Shown here: one piece after another, positions 1 through 8,074 of the stretch
How the letters are laid out: every line of letters starts with the position of its first letter
Position numbering within the stretch: position 1 is the stretch's first letter
Origin: an uncultured Subdoligranulum sp.
GTDB lineage: Bacteria; Bacillota; Clostridia; Christensenellales; CAG-314
Assembly (NCBI GenBank): GCA_902496185.1
Contig: CABUZX010000001.1
Span: 1-64,000 of the forward strand
Direction of reading: 5' to 3'
DNA: 64,000 nucleotides
The notes under the pieces: model-generated
Seen by the model: the letters and a program-made list of their open reading frames with translations, nothing else
Told to the model about the DNA's origin: nothing
Database searches by the model: none
Translations under genes and position numbers: made by a program

Positions 1-51
1 CGGTTTGGCTGTCGGGTTATCAATATTGACGTTTTTATACGTTAGTTTTGG

Positions 52-81
52 GATGTGGACTTTTTCTGTTCACGTTTTTTT
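52..81 (+). terminator. Attenuator-like hairpin in the infC leader
   Basis: A 9-bp stem with G-U pairs (arms 52-60 and 68-76, 7-nt loop) runs straight into a run of seven T at 75-81, the form of an intrinsic terminator, and lies only 18 nt before the infC start. In other Bacillota infC-rpmI-rplT leaders carry such attenuators, often controlled by L20. The upstream half of the leader is outside or at the edge of the window, so an antiterminator cannot be judged. Confidence 0.7.
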
Positions 82-98
82 ATTATGTGGAGGTAACT

Positions 99-662
99 AT
101 TATTAAAGAACTTCAAATTAACGAGCAAATCAGAGATAAGGAAATACGCCTGATTGGCGCTGATGGCTCACAGCTTGGTATTTTGAGTGCGTACAACGCG
201 CAAAAAATAGCAGACGAAGCTCATTTGGACTTGGTTAAAATTTCACCCAATGCTACACCGCCGGTTTGCAAAATTATGGATTACGGCAAATACCGTTATG
301 AGCAAAGCAAAAAAGAGAAAGAAGCCAAGAAAAATCAAAAAATTGTAGAACTTAAAGAAATTCGTTTGTCGATGACTATTGACGACGGAGATCTTGGCAC
401 AAAAGCGAAAAATGCGACAAAGTTTATTAAGGAAGGAAACAAAGTTAAGGTTTCTTTGCGTATGCGTGGACGTCAAATGGTGTACGTAAGCGAAGGTATT
501 GCCGTTATGACAAAGTTTTCGGAATTTTTAAAGGACGTCGCTGTTGTCGAAAAGCAACCTGTTGCCGAAGGACGTTATATAAACATGGTTATGGCGCCTT
601 GCGGTACAAAAAATACAACATCAAAACAACAAACATCAAATGGAGGAAATAAAGATGCCTAA
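99..662 (+). CDS. infC: Translation initiation factor IF-3, AUU start
   Basis: IF-3 binds the 30S subunit, prevents 50S joining and checks start-codon and initiator tRNA choice. The N-terminal domain motif KELQINEQIR, the linker and the C-terminal domain (around EIRLSMTIDDGD and the RGRQM segment) are all present, giving 187 residues, about family size, with a Lys-, Thr- and Gln-rich tail. There is no ATG, GTG or TTG at a sensible place. GGAGG at 89-93 is followed 5 nt later by ATT ATT (99-104), so translation very likely starts at AUU, as known for E. coli infC, where IF-3 discriminates against its own start codon. The second ATT (102) is also possible. An in-frame TTG at 48 would put the attenuator hairpin inside the protein and is unlikely. 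The gene overlaps rpmI by 8 nt. Confidence 0.96.
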   Translation: MIKELQINEQIRDKEIRLIGADGSQLGILSAYNAQKIADEAHLDLVKISPNATPPVCKIMDYGKYRYEQSKKEKEAKKNQKIVELKEIRLSMTIDDGDLGTKAKNATKFIKEGNKVKVSLRMRGRQMVYVSEGIAVMTKFSEFLKDVAVVEKQPVAEGRYINMVMAPCGTKNTTSKQQTSNGGNKDA

Positions 663-849
663 ACAAAAGTCTCACAGTGGCGCAGCAAAAAGATTTAGCG
701 TCAAAAAATCAGGCAAAGTCAAGAGAGCACAAATGGGTAAAAACCATATTTTGACAAAGAAAACAACCAAACGTACACGTTCGTTACGCGGACCCGCTTA
801 TGTCGATAAAGCGCAAGAAAAAACAATAAAGCAGATGTTGCCATATTAA
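655..849 (+). CDS. rpmI: 50S ribosomal protein L35
   Basis: Small basic protein of 64 residues that binds 23S rRNA in the large subunit. It begins MPKQKSHSGAAKRF, the typical L35 start, and ends near the normal length. The start is the ATG at 655, preceded by GGAGG at 642-646. An in-frame upstream ATG at 640 would overlap that ribosome binding site. The start lies inside the last codons of infC, so the two are probably translationally coupled in the classic infC-rpmI-rplT operon. Confidence 0.97.
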   Translation: MPKQKSHSGAAKRFSVKKSGKVKRAQMGKNHILTKKTTKRTRSLRGPAYVDKAQEKTIKQMLPY

Positions 850-862
850 TGGAGGAAAAAAC

Positions 863-1216
863 ATGAGAATTAAACGTGGAGTTACTGCTGTAAAAAAACG
901 CAGAAAGATTTTAAAGCTTGCCAAAGGTTATTTTGGCGCAAAAAGTAAAAATTATCGTATTGCAAGACAAGCGGTCATGAAGTCCGGTAATTATGCTTAT
1001 ATTGGTCGCAAGCTTAAGAAGAGAGATTTTCGCAATCTTTGGATTGCTCGTATTAACGCTGCTGCAAGAGCCAATGGATTGTCTTACAGCAAATTTATGC
1101 ACGGTTTGAAAGTTGCAGAGATAGATCTAAACCGCAAGGTTTTGGCGGATATTGCTGTCAATGATGCAAAAGCATTTGCTAAATTGGCAGAAACCGCTAA
1201 ATCAAACATTAAATAA
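863..1216 (+). CDS. rplT: 50S ribosomal protein L20
   Basis: L20 (117 residues) is an early 23S rRNA-binding assembly protein. The N-terminal basic arm (MRIKRGVTAVKKRRKILK) and the globular part with RDFRNLWIARINAAAR and YSKFMHGL are intact and full length. GGAGG at 851-855 precedes the ATG. In B. subtilis and E. coli, L20 represses its own operon by binding the mRNA leader. Here that could act through the structured infC leader upstream, which is inference. A clear terminator follows at 1229-1260. Confidence 0.98.
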   Translation: MRIKRGVTAVKKRRKILKLAKGYFGAKSKNYRIARQAVMKSGNYAYIGRKLKKRDFRNLWIARINAAARANGLSYSKFMHGLKVAEIDLNRKVLADIAVNDAKAFAKLAETAKSNIK

Positions 1217-1228
1217 ATGATTAAACTC

Positions 1229-1260
1229 AGCCTTCGAGTGATTTCTTGAAGGCTTTTATT
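1229..1260 (+). terminator. Intrinsic terminator after rplT
   Basis: AGCCTTC (1229-1235) pairs with GAAGGCT (1248-1254), closed by additional G-U and A-U pairs and followed by a T-rich tract that reaches the start of the next gene. It ends the infC-rpmI-rplT operon. Confidence 0.85.
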
Positions 1261-1262
1261 TT

Positions 1263-2012
1263 ATGAATACAAGCGCACAAAATCAAAATATCGTTTTTGC
1301 AAAGAAGTTATTACAAAAAAAATATAGGGATTCCGAAGGAAAGTATCTGATAGAAGGAGCAAAACTTGTACGTGAGGCTTTGGAACGTGGTCTTAAAATT
1401 GACTATATAATTGTTAGTAATAGTTGCGAAAATAAGTTTTACGCTCTACTATGCGAGACAAAGTATTTTACGGTAGAGGATAACGTATTTAAAACACTGA
1501 CTGATACGGTTTCAAATCAGGGTATTCTTGCTGTATTGACAAAACCAAAATTAAAATTAAGACCACCAAAATCAAATGCGCTGATTTTGGAGCATATACA
1601 AGACCCTGCAAACGTAGGGGCGATTTTGAGAACAGCAGCAGCCTCAGGATATAACGACGTTTATTTGATAGAATGCGCCGATCCTTATTCGCCAAAATGT
1701 ATTCGTAGCGGAATGTCTTCGCAGTTTTGTTTGAATATTTTTTCCGCTACTAAAGAAGAAGTTTTGGCAAATTTAAAAGACGCATGTTTATTGGTATGTG
1801 CAGATATGGATGGCGAAAACGCTTTTTCCTGTGAGATAACTCAATTGCACGCATTGGTGCTTGGGAATGAAGGCAACGGAGTGAGTGAAGAATTGAAATC
1901 AGCTTGTCAAAAAACCGTTTCTATTCCTATGGCAAATGGTATGGAGTCGTTAAACGTTTCGGTTACGGCAGGTATTTTGATGTACTTAATATCAAACAAA
2001 AATAAAAATTGA
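1263..2012 (+). CDS. SpoU/TrmH-family RNA 2'-O-methyltransferase
   Basis: A 249-residue SPOUT-class methyltransferase, probably acting on 23S rRNA with S-adenosylmethionine. The N-terminal third resembles the SpoU substrate-binding domain (KYLIEGAKLVREAL). The knotted catalytic domain carries the three SpoU motifs: DPANVGAILRTAAASG (N and R residues), LVLGNEGNGVS, and IPMANGMESLNVSVT. In Bacillota the gene next to rplT is usually this type (B. subtilis YsgA). The exact rRNA target cannot be read from the sequence. The ATG lies immediately after the rplT terminator T-tract and has no clear Shine-Dalgarno, so expression may depend on read-through or on a promoter I could not identify. Confidence 0.9.
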   Translation: MNTSAQNQNIVFAKKLLQKKYRDSEGKYLIEGAKLVREALERGLKIDYIIVSNSCENKFYALLCETKYFTVEDNVFKTLTDTVSNQGILAVLTKPKLKLRPPKSNALILEHIQDPANVGAILRTAAASGYNDVYLIECADPYSPKCIRSGMSSQFCLNIFSATKEEVLANLKDACLLVCADMDGENAFSCEITQLHALVLGNEGNGVSEELKSACQKTVSIPMANGMESLNVSVTAGILMYLISNKNKN

Positions 2013-2025
2013 TTTGGAGGGTATT

Positions 2026-2760
2026 ATGTCCGGTCATAGTAAATGGGCTAATATTAAAAGAAAAAAAGAAAAAACAGACGCTGCAAAAGGTAATGTTTTT
2101 ACAAAAATCGGTAGAGAAATTGCGGTTGCGGTAAAATTGGGTGGTAGTGATCCTAACAATAACAGTAAATTAGCGGACGTTATTGCAAAAGCAAAAGCAA
2201 ACAATATGCCAAACGACAATATTCAACGCAGTATCAAAAAAGCAGCAGGCGAGTTGGGTAATATAAATTATGAAAGTATGACTTACGAAGGATACGGTAT
2301 TGGCGGTAGCGCCGTTATTGTTGAGTGCTTGACGGACAATAATAACCGTACTGCAGGCGACGTAAGAAGCTATTTTACTAAATATGGTGGTAGTCTCGGT
2401 ACGACAAATTGCGTATCCTTTATGTTTGACAAAAAGGGCGTAATCGTTTGCGAGCGTGTTTCGACAATGAGCGAAGATGCTGTTTTTGAAGTTGCTTTAA
2501 ATGCAGGCGCTGACGACGTTTTGGTAGAAGAAGAAGTTTTTGAAGTTTATACTTCGCCTAATGATTTGACTAGTGTTAAAAACGAGTTGGAAAATAGTGG
2601 TATAACGATTATGTCTGCAGAAGTTGAGTGGTTGCCACAAAATATGGTGACGTTAACCGACGAACAACTTATCAAATTTAATAAAATGATTGATATGTTT
2701 GAAGAAAACGACGACGTTCAAAACGTTTATCACAACGTTGATTTGCCTAACGAGGAATAG
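2026..2760 (+). CDS. yebC: YebC/TACO1-family protein
   Basis: A 244-residue protein of the YebC/PmpR/TACO1 family, beginning with the hallmark MSGHSKWANIKRKK and containing the TYEGYG and N-R-T-A-G-D-V-R segments. The family was long annotated as transcriptional regulators; more recent work links it to translation through proline-rich stretches. I do not choose between these from sequence. The start is the ATG at 2026 with GGAGG at 2016-2020; an upstream TTG at 2014 overlaps that site. It directly precedes ruvC (2 nt apart), an arrangement common in bacteria. Confidence 0.95.
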   Translation: MSGHSKWANIKRKKEKTDAAKGNVFTKIGREIAVAVKLGGSDPNNNSKLADVIAKAKANNMPNDNIQRSIKKAAGELGNINYESMTYEGYGIGGSAVIVECLTDNNNRTAGDVRSYFTKYGGSLGTTNCVSFMFDKKGVIVCERVSTMSEDAVFEVALNAGADDVLVEEEVFEVYTSPNDLTSVKNELENSGITIMSAEVEWLPQNMVTLTDEQLIKFNKMIDMFEENDDVQNVYHNVDLPNEE

Positions 2761-2762
2761 TT

Positions 2763-3254
2763 TTGATAATTTTAGGTATTGATCCGGGGTTGGCTACTGT
2801 CGGTTACGGAGTAATTGAACATAATGGAAAAAATCCAAGGGTCATAGATTACGGTGTTATTCAAACGCCAAAAGATGAAAATACGGCAGTAAGACTTGCT
2901 ATGATTGATAATGCGTCGGAGCAATTGATAAAAAAGTTCAACCCCGACGTTATTGCCATGGAGGAATTGTTTTTTAACACTAACGTAACTACGGCAATAA
3001 AAGTTGCTATGGCGAGAGGTGTTTTGCTTGTCAACGCAGTAAAGCATTGTGGTGATTTGTTTGAATACACGCCACTGCAAATTAAGCAAGCCATGGTAGG
3101 TTACGGTAGGGCTGACAAAAAACAAGTTCAGGAAATGGTCAAGGTTTATCTAAAACTTGACAAAATTCCGCGTCCTGACGATGCGGCTGATGCGCTTGCT
3201 GTAGCGTTGACTCACGCGCAAACGGGCAAAATGGCAGAAGTATTCAGGGTGTAA
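2763..3254 (+). CDS. ruvC: Holliday junction resolvase RuvC
   Basis: RuvC cuts Holliday junctions as a dimer together with RuvAB. The protein has 163 residues and the RNase H-like fold. The acidic catalytic residues are visible: D7 in GIDPG, E67 in AMEELFF, and D140 and D143 in DDAADALAVALTH. The start is a TTG at 2763, only 2 nt after the yebC stop, with GAGGA at 2750-2754. The next in-frame ATG would remove the catalytic D7, so the TTG start is well supported. Confidence 0.97.
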   Translation: MIILGIDPGLATVGYGVIEHNGKNPRVIDYGVIQTPKDENTAVRLAMIDNASEQLIKKFNPDVIAMEELFFNTNVTTAIKVAMARGVLLVNAVKHCGDLFEYTPLQIKQAMVGYGRADKKQVQEMVKVYLKLDKIPRPDDAADALAVALTHAQTGKMAEVFRV

Positions 3255-3257
3255 ATT

Positions 3258-3842
3258 ATGATAGATTTTGTTATCGGAAAAATTATTGAAATAAATGATA
3301 ACGTCGTTGTTGTTGAAAACAACGGGATTGGTTTTGAGCTTTTTGTCAGCATGACAACTCTTGTTGGTTTGAAGGAAGGAAATACCGTAAAGTTTTTTAC
3401 TTATTTGCAGGTAAGAGAAGACGGGTTTTCCCTGTTCGGTTTCGCTTCAAGAGATGAAAAGAAAATGTTTTTACGGTTGATTTCTGTTGGCGGAGTAGGT
3501 CCAAAAGTTGCGCTTTCTGTTCTTTCTGGTGTTAGCATAAACGAGCTTGCAATGGCAATTTTAAATAACGATACGGCAAAATTGACGAGAGTAAAAGGGC
3601 TTGGAAAAAAGACTGCAGAGCGTATTATTTTAGAACTTAAGGAAAAAATTTCGCCGATTGAAGCAATAGGCGCAAATGAAAAAACCTCGCAAGCTAAAAT
3701 TTCAAAGGAAGGCGAAGAGGCGATTTGTGTACTTATGTCTTTGGGATTATCAAACGCTGATGCAACTTCTCGCGTGAGGAAGTGTATTGAAACAGGATAT
3801 TCTACTGCGGAAGAAATCCTTTCACACGCACTTAAGGGTTGA
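3258..3842 (+). CDS. ruvA: Holliday junction DNA helicase subunit RuvA
   Basis: RuvA tetramers hold the four-way junction and recruit RuvB. The protein has 194 residues: an N-terminal OB fold (IGKIIEINDNVVVVENNGIGFE), two helix-hairpin-helix motifs (GGVGPKVALSVLSG and VKGLGKKTAERIILELK), and a flexible linker to the C-terminal three-helix RuvB-binding domain (EEAICVLMSLGLS). It starts 3 nt after ruvC. Its TGA stop overlaps the ribosome binding region of ruvB. Confidence 0.97.
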   Translation: MIDFVIGKIIEINDNVVVVENNGIGFELFVSMTTLVGLKEGNTVKFFTYLQVREDGFSLFGFASRDEKKMFLRLISVGGVGPKVALSVLSGVSINELAMAILNNDTAKLTRVKGLGKKTAERIILELKEKISPIEAIGANEKTSQAKISKEGEEAICVLMSLGLSNADATSRVRKCIETGYSTAEEILSHALKG

Positions 3843-3844
3843 TT

Positions 3845-4909
3845 ATGGATAATGATTTAATTAAAAGCACTCTTGAAGATAATTTTGAAGAAGAGTCTGA
3901 AAATATATTACGCCCCAAGAGGTTGGCAAATTACGTCGGTCAAGAAAGTATAAAGAGCAATCTTACTGTTTATATTTCTGCCGCTAAATCAAGAGGGGAA
4001 AATTTAGATCACGTTTTATTGTATGGTCCACCGGGATTGGGTAAAACAACCCTTGCCCATATAATAGCCAATGAAATGGGTAGCAATATAATCGTTACAA
4101 GCGGTCCCGCTATTGATCGCGCTGCTGATTTGGCGGCGATACTTACAAATCTTAATGCAAACGACGTTTTGTTTGTTGATGAAATTCATAGGCTTAATAG
4201 AAGCGTTGAAGAAATTTTGTATCCCGCTATGGAAGATTTTTGTTTGGATTTTGTCGTTGGTAAAGGTCCGAGCGCAAAAAGTCTTCGTTTGCCTTTAAAA
4301 CCCTTTACTTTGGTGGGCGCAACAACAAAAGCGGGCAATTTGTCAGCGCCGTTAAGAGATAGATTTGGTGTTCATGCTCGTTTGGTAATGTATACTACGG
4401 AAGAATTAAATCAGATAATTCGTACGAGCGCGGATATTTTAGGTTCACAAATTGACCAAAAGGCTTCTATTGCTATTGCAAAACGCAGTCGTGGTACGCC
4501 TCGTATAGCAAACCGTTTGCTTAAAAGAGTGCGCGACTTTGCTCAGGTAAAAAACAACGGAAAAATTGATTTTGATATTACTGAATTTGCTTTGTCTGCA
4601 ATGGGTATAGATGATTTGGGGTTGGATTCGGTTGATAAAAACGTGATACTTACAATGATAGATAAGTTTGGTGGGCGTCCGATAGGTCTTGATACGATTT
4701 CTGCCAGCACCGGAGAAGATTCCAATACTATTGAAGATGTTTATGAACCATATTTATTACAAATCGGCTTTTTGGCGCGTACTCCGCGAGGAAGAGTAGT
4801 ATTGCCAAAGGCTTATGAGCATTACGGACGAAAAATTAGTCAACAAGCAATGGTGTTTGTTAATAATAATATTTCGCTTAATGAAGAAGGTGAATCCGAT
4901 GAAAACTGA
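3845..4909 (+). CDS. ruvB: Holliday junction branch migration ATPase RuvB
   Basis: Hexameric AAA+ motor of 354 residues that drives branch migration. It shows Walker A (YGPPGLGKTTLAH), Walker B (LFVDEIHRL), sensor 1 (LVGATTKAG), the arginine-finger region (PLRDRFGVHARL) and the C-terminal winged helix (GLDTISASTGEDSNTIEDVYEPYLLQ region). The ATG at 3845 is chosen because AAGGG at 3834-3838 lies 6 nt upstream; a TTG at 3839 is too close to it. The 3' end overlaps queA by 11 nt, so the ruv and queuosine genes form one transcription unit. Confidence 0.97.
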   Translation: MDNDLIKSTLEDNFEEESENILRPKRLANYVGQESIKSNLTVYISAAKSRGENLDHVLLYGPPGLGKTTLAHIIANEMGSNIIVTSGPAIDRAADLAAILTNLNANDVLFVDEIHRLNRSVEEILYPAMEDFCLDFVVGKGPSAKSLRLPLKPFTLVGATTKAGNLSAPLRDRFGVHARLVMYTTEELNQIIRTSADILGSQIDQKASIAIAKRSRGTPRIANRLLKRVRDFAQVKNNGKIDFDITEFALSAMGIDDLGLDSVDKNVILTMIDKFGGRPIGLDTISASTGEDSNTIEDVYEPYLLQIGFLARTPRGRVVLPKAYEHYGRKISQQAMVFVNNNISLNEEGESDEN

Positions 4910-5921
4910 TTTATTTGATTATTACCTTCCGGAAGAACTTATTGCTCAGACTCCAGTAGAACCTAGAGACAGTTCAAAATTGCTTGTTTACAATATGGCA
5001 ACCAAGCAAATATCGCACAAATATTTTTTTGATATTGTGGATTATTTGCGCGATGGTGACGTTTTGGTTGTAAACAATACAAAAGTAATACCTGCGAGAT
5101 TGTTCGGATTGAGAGAAAAAACCAACGGTAAAGTAGAGATTCTACTTTTGAAACGATTGGATATGACTCGTTGGGAAATTATAATAAAACCAGGAAAAAC
5201 AGCAAGAATAGGTACCCTTTACTCCTTTGGAGAAAACCTAAAGGGTGTTATTACGGAAATCGGCGAAGATGGTAAACGAGTAATAGAGTTTTTGTATAAT
5301 GGGGTATTTGAGGATATTTTGTCAGACATAGGGCAAATGCCGTTACCTCCCTATATAAAGGAAAAACTCACGGACAAGAATAGATATAATACCGTATATT
5401 CAAAAATAGACGGAAGCGCCGCGGCGCCTACTGCGGGATTGCATTTTACGGCAGAATTACTTAACAAAATCAAATTAAAAGGCGTACGGATTGCAGAAGT
5501 TTTGTTGCACGTAGGACTTGGAACTTTTCGTCCCGTAAAAGTTGACGATATTTCTCAACACGTTATGCATAGTGAGTTTTATAAGGTTTCAGAGGAGAGT
5601 GCTTTATTAATAAATAAAGCAAAAAAAGAAGGCAGAAGAATTATAGCGGTAGGTACGACTAGCGTGCGTGTTTTAGAGAGCGCAACAGACGAATCTGGAC
5701 AGATAATACCGGGTAGCGGAGATACGGATATTTTTATTTATCCCTCTTATAAATTTAAAATGGTAGACGCTTTGATTACAAATTTTCATCTACCCAAAAG
5801 CACGTTACTAATGTTGATTTCAGCTTTTGCCGGACGTGAAGAAATTTTGTCGGTTTATGAGACTGCAGTTAGGGAAAAATACCGTTTTTTCAGTTTTGGC
5901 GACGCTATGTTTATTAATTGA
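4899..5921 (+). CDS. queA: tRNA preQ1(34) S-adenosylmethionine ribosyltransferase-isomerase
   Basis: QueA transfers and isomerises the ribose of S-adenosylmethionine onto preQ1 in tRNA anticodons, forming epoxyqueuosine. The protein has 340 residues. It opens with the family signature KTDLFDYYLPEELIAQTP and contains the typical DSSKLLVYN, VNNTKVIPARL, SAAAPTAGLHFT and VGTTSVRVLES segments. The ATG at 4899 has AAGGTG upstream and lies in the end of ruvB. The following gene is tgt, the enzyme acting just before it in the pathway. Confidence 0.97.
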   Translation: MKTDLFDYYLPEELIAQTPVEPRDSSKLLVYNMATKQISHKYFFDIVDYLRDGDVLVVNNTKVIPARLFGLREKTNGKVEILLLKRLDMTRWEIIIKPGKTARIGTLYSFGENLKGVITEIGEDGKRVIEFLYNGVFEDILSDIGQMPLPPYIKEKLTDKNRYNTVYSKIDGSAAAPTAGLHFTAELLNKIKLKGVRIAEVLLHVGLGTFRPVKVDDISQHVMHSEFYKVSEESALLINKAKKEGRRIIAVGTTSVRVLESATDESGQIIPGSGDTDIFIYPSYKFKMVDALITNFHLPKSTLLMLISAFAGREEILSVYETAVREKYRFFSFGDAMFIN

Positions 5922-5938
5922 ATAATTTATTAAAAACT

Positions 5939-7072
5939 ATGAGTAAATTTACTTTTGAATTGATAAAAGAAGAAAAACACACTGGCGCAAGACTCGGAAA
6001 GCTTTATACTCCGCACGGAGTAATAGAAACTCCGATTTTTATGCCTGTAGGTACTGCGGCTACGGTTAAGTCTCTTACGCCTGATACGGTCAAGGAGCTT
6101 GGTACGCAGATTTTGTTGAGTAATACTTACCATCTTTATTTGCGCCCGGGAGACCAAATAGTCAAGCAAGCTGGCGGTTTGCATAAATTTATGCATTGGG
6201 ACAAACCGATTTTGACGGATAGCGGTGGTTTTCAGGTATTTAGTTTGAGCGGAATGCGAAAAATCACTGACGAGGGCGTTTGTTTTCGCTCGCATATAGA
6301 TGGTAGTAAGCATATGTTTACTCCTGAAAAAGTAATGGATATTCAACACAATTTGGGTAGTGATATTATAATGGCTTTTGATGAATGCAGTGAATTCGGT
6401 TATACTTACAAAAAAGCTGAGTTGGCAATGTATAGGACGTTGGATTGGTTAAAAAAATGTTACTCATATCACAATCAAAATGATGATTTTGAGCATCAAA
6501 TGCTTTTTCCGATAATACAAGGCAACTTTTTTGAGGATTTACGCAAAAAAAGCGCGCAGGAGACCGTTGCATTTGCTAAATGCGGAATAGCGGTAGGTGG
6601 ATTATCTGTAGGCGAGTCCAGTGATTTGTACGTAAAAATGCTTGACGTGTTACAGCCATATTATCCTAAAAATATGCCTCGTTATTTGATGGGGGTAGGA
6701 ACGCCTGATTATATTTTTGAAGGCGTTTTGAGAGGTATAGATATGTTTGATTGTGTTTTGCCAACGCGTATTGCGCGAAACGGTACGGCGCTTACTACTT
6801 ACGGCAAAGTTGTTGTACGCAATGCAAAATATAAGGATGATTTTTCACCCTTGGATGACAATTGTGATTGTTATTGTTGTAGAAATTTTTCAAAAGCATA
6901 TTTAAGACATCTTATAAATTGTGAGGAAATCTTAGGTGCCGAACTTTTAAGTATTCATAATATAACTTTTTTATTAAATCTTACAAAAAATATAAGACGA
7001 GCTATTCTTGAAGATAACCTTCTTGAGTTTAAAAAAGATTTTTATGATAAATATTATAAAAATAAAGAATAA
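5939..7072 (+). CDS. tgt: Queuine tRNA-ribosyltransferase (tRNA-guanine transglycosylase)
   Basis: Tgt exchanges guanine 34 for preQ1 in tRNAs for Asp, Asn, His and Tyr. The 377-residue TIM barrel shows the general acid/base region LTDSGGFQVFS, the substrate loop GGLSVGE, the nucleophile region RGIDMFDCVLPTR, and the zinc ligands in CDCYCC plus the downstream H of LSIHN. The ATG at 5939 matches the usual family start. A TTG at 5918 overlaps the queA stop, and neither has a strong Shine-Dalgarno, so coupling to queA is likely and the start is the least certain part. No queD, queE or queC gene is present in the window. Confidence 0.96.
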   Translation: MSKFTFELIKEEKHTGARLGKLYTPHGVIETPIFMPVGTAATVKSLTPDTVKELGTQILLSNTYHLYLRPGDQIVKQAGGLHKFMHWDKPILTDSGGFQVFSLSGMRKITDEGVCFRSHIDGSKHMFTPEKVMDIQHNLGSDIIMAFDECSEFGYTYKKAELAMYRTLDWLKKCYSYHNQNDDFEHQMLFPIIQGNFFEDLRKKSAQETVAFAKCGIAVGGLSVGESSDLYVKMLDVLQPYYPKNMPRYLMGVGTPDYIFEGVLRGIDMFDCVLPTRIARNGTALTTYGKVVVRNAKYKDDFSPLDDNCDCYCCRNFSKAYLRHLINCEEILGAELLSIHNITFLLNLTKNIRRAILEDNLLEFKKDFYDKYYKNKE

Positions 7073-7076
7073 TTAG

Positions 7077-7105
7077 TTGATTTTTTTTGAGAAAAAGCTT
7101 ATAAT
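7077..7105 (+). promoter_or_regulatory. Sigma-A promoter upstream of yajC
   Basis: TTGATT (7077-7082) and TATAAT (7100-7105) separated by exactly 17 bp, 30 nt before the yajC start. It begins right after the tgt stop, so yajC can be transcribed apart from the ruv-queuosine operon. Confidence 0.75.
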
Positions 7106-7134
7106 AACAAAAATTTATTAAAGGAGATTTGTTT

Positions 7135-7497
7135 ATGTTTAATTTTTTAATGATGTTTGAAGAAACACAGCCGTCTAATGATACGGGTTGGATTTTATAC
7201 GTAATACTTGGCGTAATGATCGTTCTTATGATTGTTATGAACGTAGTTCAAAGAAAAAAGCAAAAAAAGCAAGCGGACGAAATGGCAAACAATCTTGTCT
7301 TGGGCGCAATGATTACCACAATCGGTGGAATAGTAGGCAAACTTATCAAAATTGATGAGGAAAACGGATGTTACTATATTGAAACCGGTCTTGATGATAA
7401 CAAACAATGTTTGCAAATAGTTAAAAACGCTATTTATTCCGTTCATACCAAGAAAGAAACGGAAGAAGTAGAAGAAGTTACAAATGAAATCAAATAA
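7135..7497 (+). CDS. yajC: Preprotein translocase subunit YajC
   Basis: A 120-residue single-span membrane protein of the YajC family, an accessory part of the Sec holotranslocon with SecD and SecF. There is a transmembrane segment at about residues 19-38 (GWILYVILGVMIVLMIVMNV), followed by a basic stretch (QRKKQKKQ), then the conserved cytoplasmic domain with GAMITTIGGIVGKLIKI. The tail is glutamate-rich. The ATG at 7135 is 8 nt after AAGGAG. secD and secF lie 2.2 kb downstream, separated here by the TIGR04086 and SCIFF genes. Confidence 0.94.
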   Translation: MFNFLMMFEETQPSNDTGWILYVILGVMIVLMIVMNVVQRKKQKKQADEMANNLVLGAMITTIGGIVGKLIKIDEENGCYYIETGLDDNKQCLQIVKNAIYSVHTKKETEEVEEVTNEIK

Positions 7498-7537
7498 TAT
7501 TTTTGATTTTAATTTGATTATTCCAGCATAAAAAAAT

Positions 7538-7581
7538 ACGCCTTCAAATACTATATAGTAGTATTTTGGAGGTGTTTTTTT
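7538..7581 (+). terminator. Terminator after yajC that contains the next gene's ribosome binding site
   Basis: A long hairpin (left arm about 7538-7553, right arm about 7557-7574, with G-U pairs and one bulge) followed by seven T at 7575-7581. The right arm includes GGAGG (7568-7572), the Shine-Dalgarno for the ATG at 7582. When folded, the hairpin would both terminate transcription and hide that site. Confidence 0.75.
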
Positions 7582-7974
7582 ATGGAAGAATCAATGGTTG
7601 TCGCAACGGGAGACAAAAACGGTGTTTTAAGAACTGCATTGAGATCGGGTTTGTTGGCTTTTGTCTTGTCTCTTGCTTTTGTTTTGATTTTTGCATTAAT
7701 TGTAAGATTAACTAATATTAATGGTACTATGATAGGAATAGTAAATCAAGTTATCAAAATATTAAGTGCGTTTTTGGGTGTTTTGTTTGGAGTAAGGGAT
7801 AGAAACAATTGGTTTATTAAAGGTGTTTTGGGCGGAACTATATTTGCGGTTTTGGCTTTTTTGGTTTTTTCCGTTTTGGGTTCTGGTTTTAATTTTGTAA
7901 CCCTCTTGGCTGACGTTGCAGTGTGCGCGGTAGCGGGTATTGTAGGCGCTTTGATTTCAGCAGGAAAAAAATAA
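7582..7974 (+). CDS. TIGR04086-family (YrzE-like) membrane protein
   Basis: A 130-residue, very hydrophobic protein with four predicted membrane helices (about residues 20-43, 55-70, 78-100 and 105-127) and a short polar N-terminus. Length, topology, the GVLFGVRDRNNWFIKG motif and the place between yajC and the SCIFF gene fit the TIGR04086 family of Bacillota membrane proteins (B. subtilis YrzE). Its function is unknown. The repeated position beside Sec and SCIFF genes in clostridia suggests, but does not prove, a link with export. Its ribosome binding site is inside the preceding terminator. Confidence 0.8.
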   Translation: MEESMVVATGDKNGVLRTALRSGLLAFVLSLAFVLIFALIVRLTNINGTMIGIVNQVIKILSAFLGVLFGVRDRNNWFIKGVLGGTIFAVLAFLVFSVLGSGFNFVTLLADVAVCAVAGIVGALISAGKK

Positions 7975-8002
7975 AGAAATTTCAGATTTAGCGTTAAAAT
8001 GC

Positions 8003-8031
8003 TTGTAAAAAATGTGTTTTCATATTATAAT
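8003..8031 (+). promoter_or_regulatory. Sigma-A promoter upstream of scfA
   Basis: TTGTAA (8003-8008) and TATAAT (8026-8031) with a 17-bp spacer, 44 nt before the scfA ATG. It gives the SCIFF peptide its own promoter. Confidence 0.7.
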
Positions 8032-8074
8032 AAACAAAAATTAGAATTTACTCAAAAAATTTGGAGGTTTGTAT

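Noticed and set aside
48..98. TTG at 48 as the start of infC
   Set aside because: It would place the terminator hairpin in the coding sequence and add 17 residues not typical of IF-3; GGAGG before ATT is better.
2772..3125. A 117-codon frame on the minus strand of ruvC, and many similar frames opposite or inside other genes
   Set aside because: They lie wholly inside genes with clear family matches, have no ribosome binding site and no recognisable domains; they are shadows of real genes.
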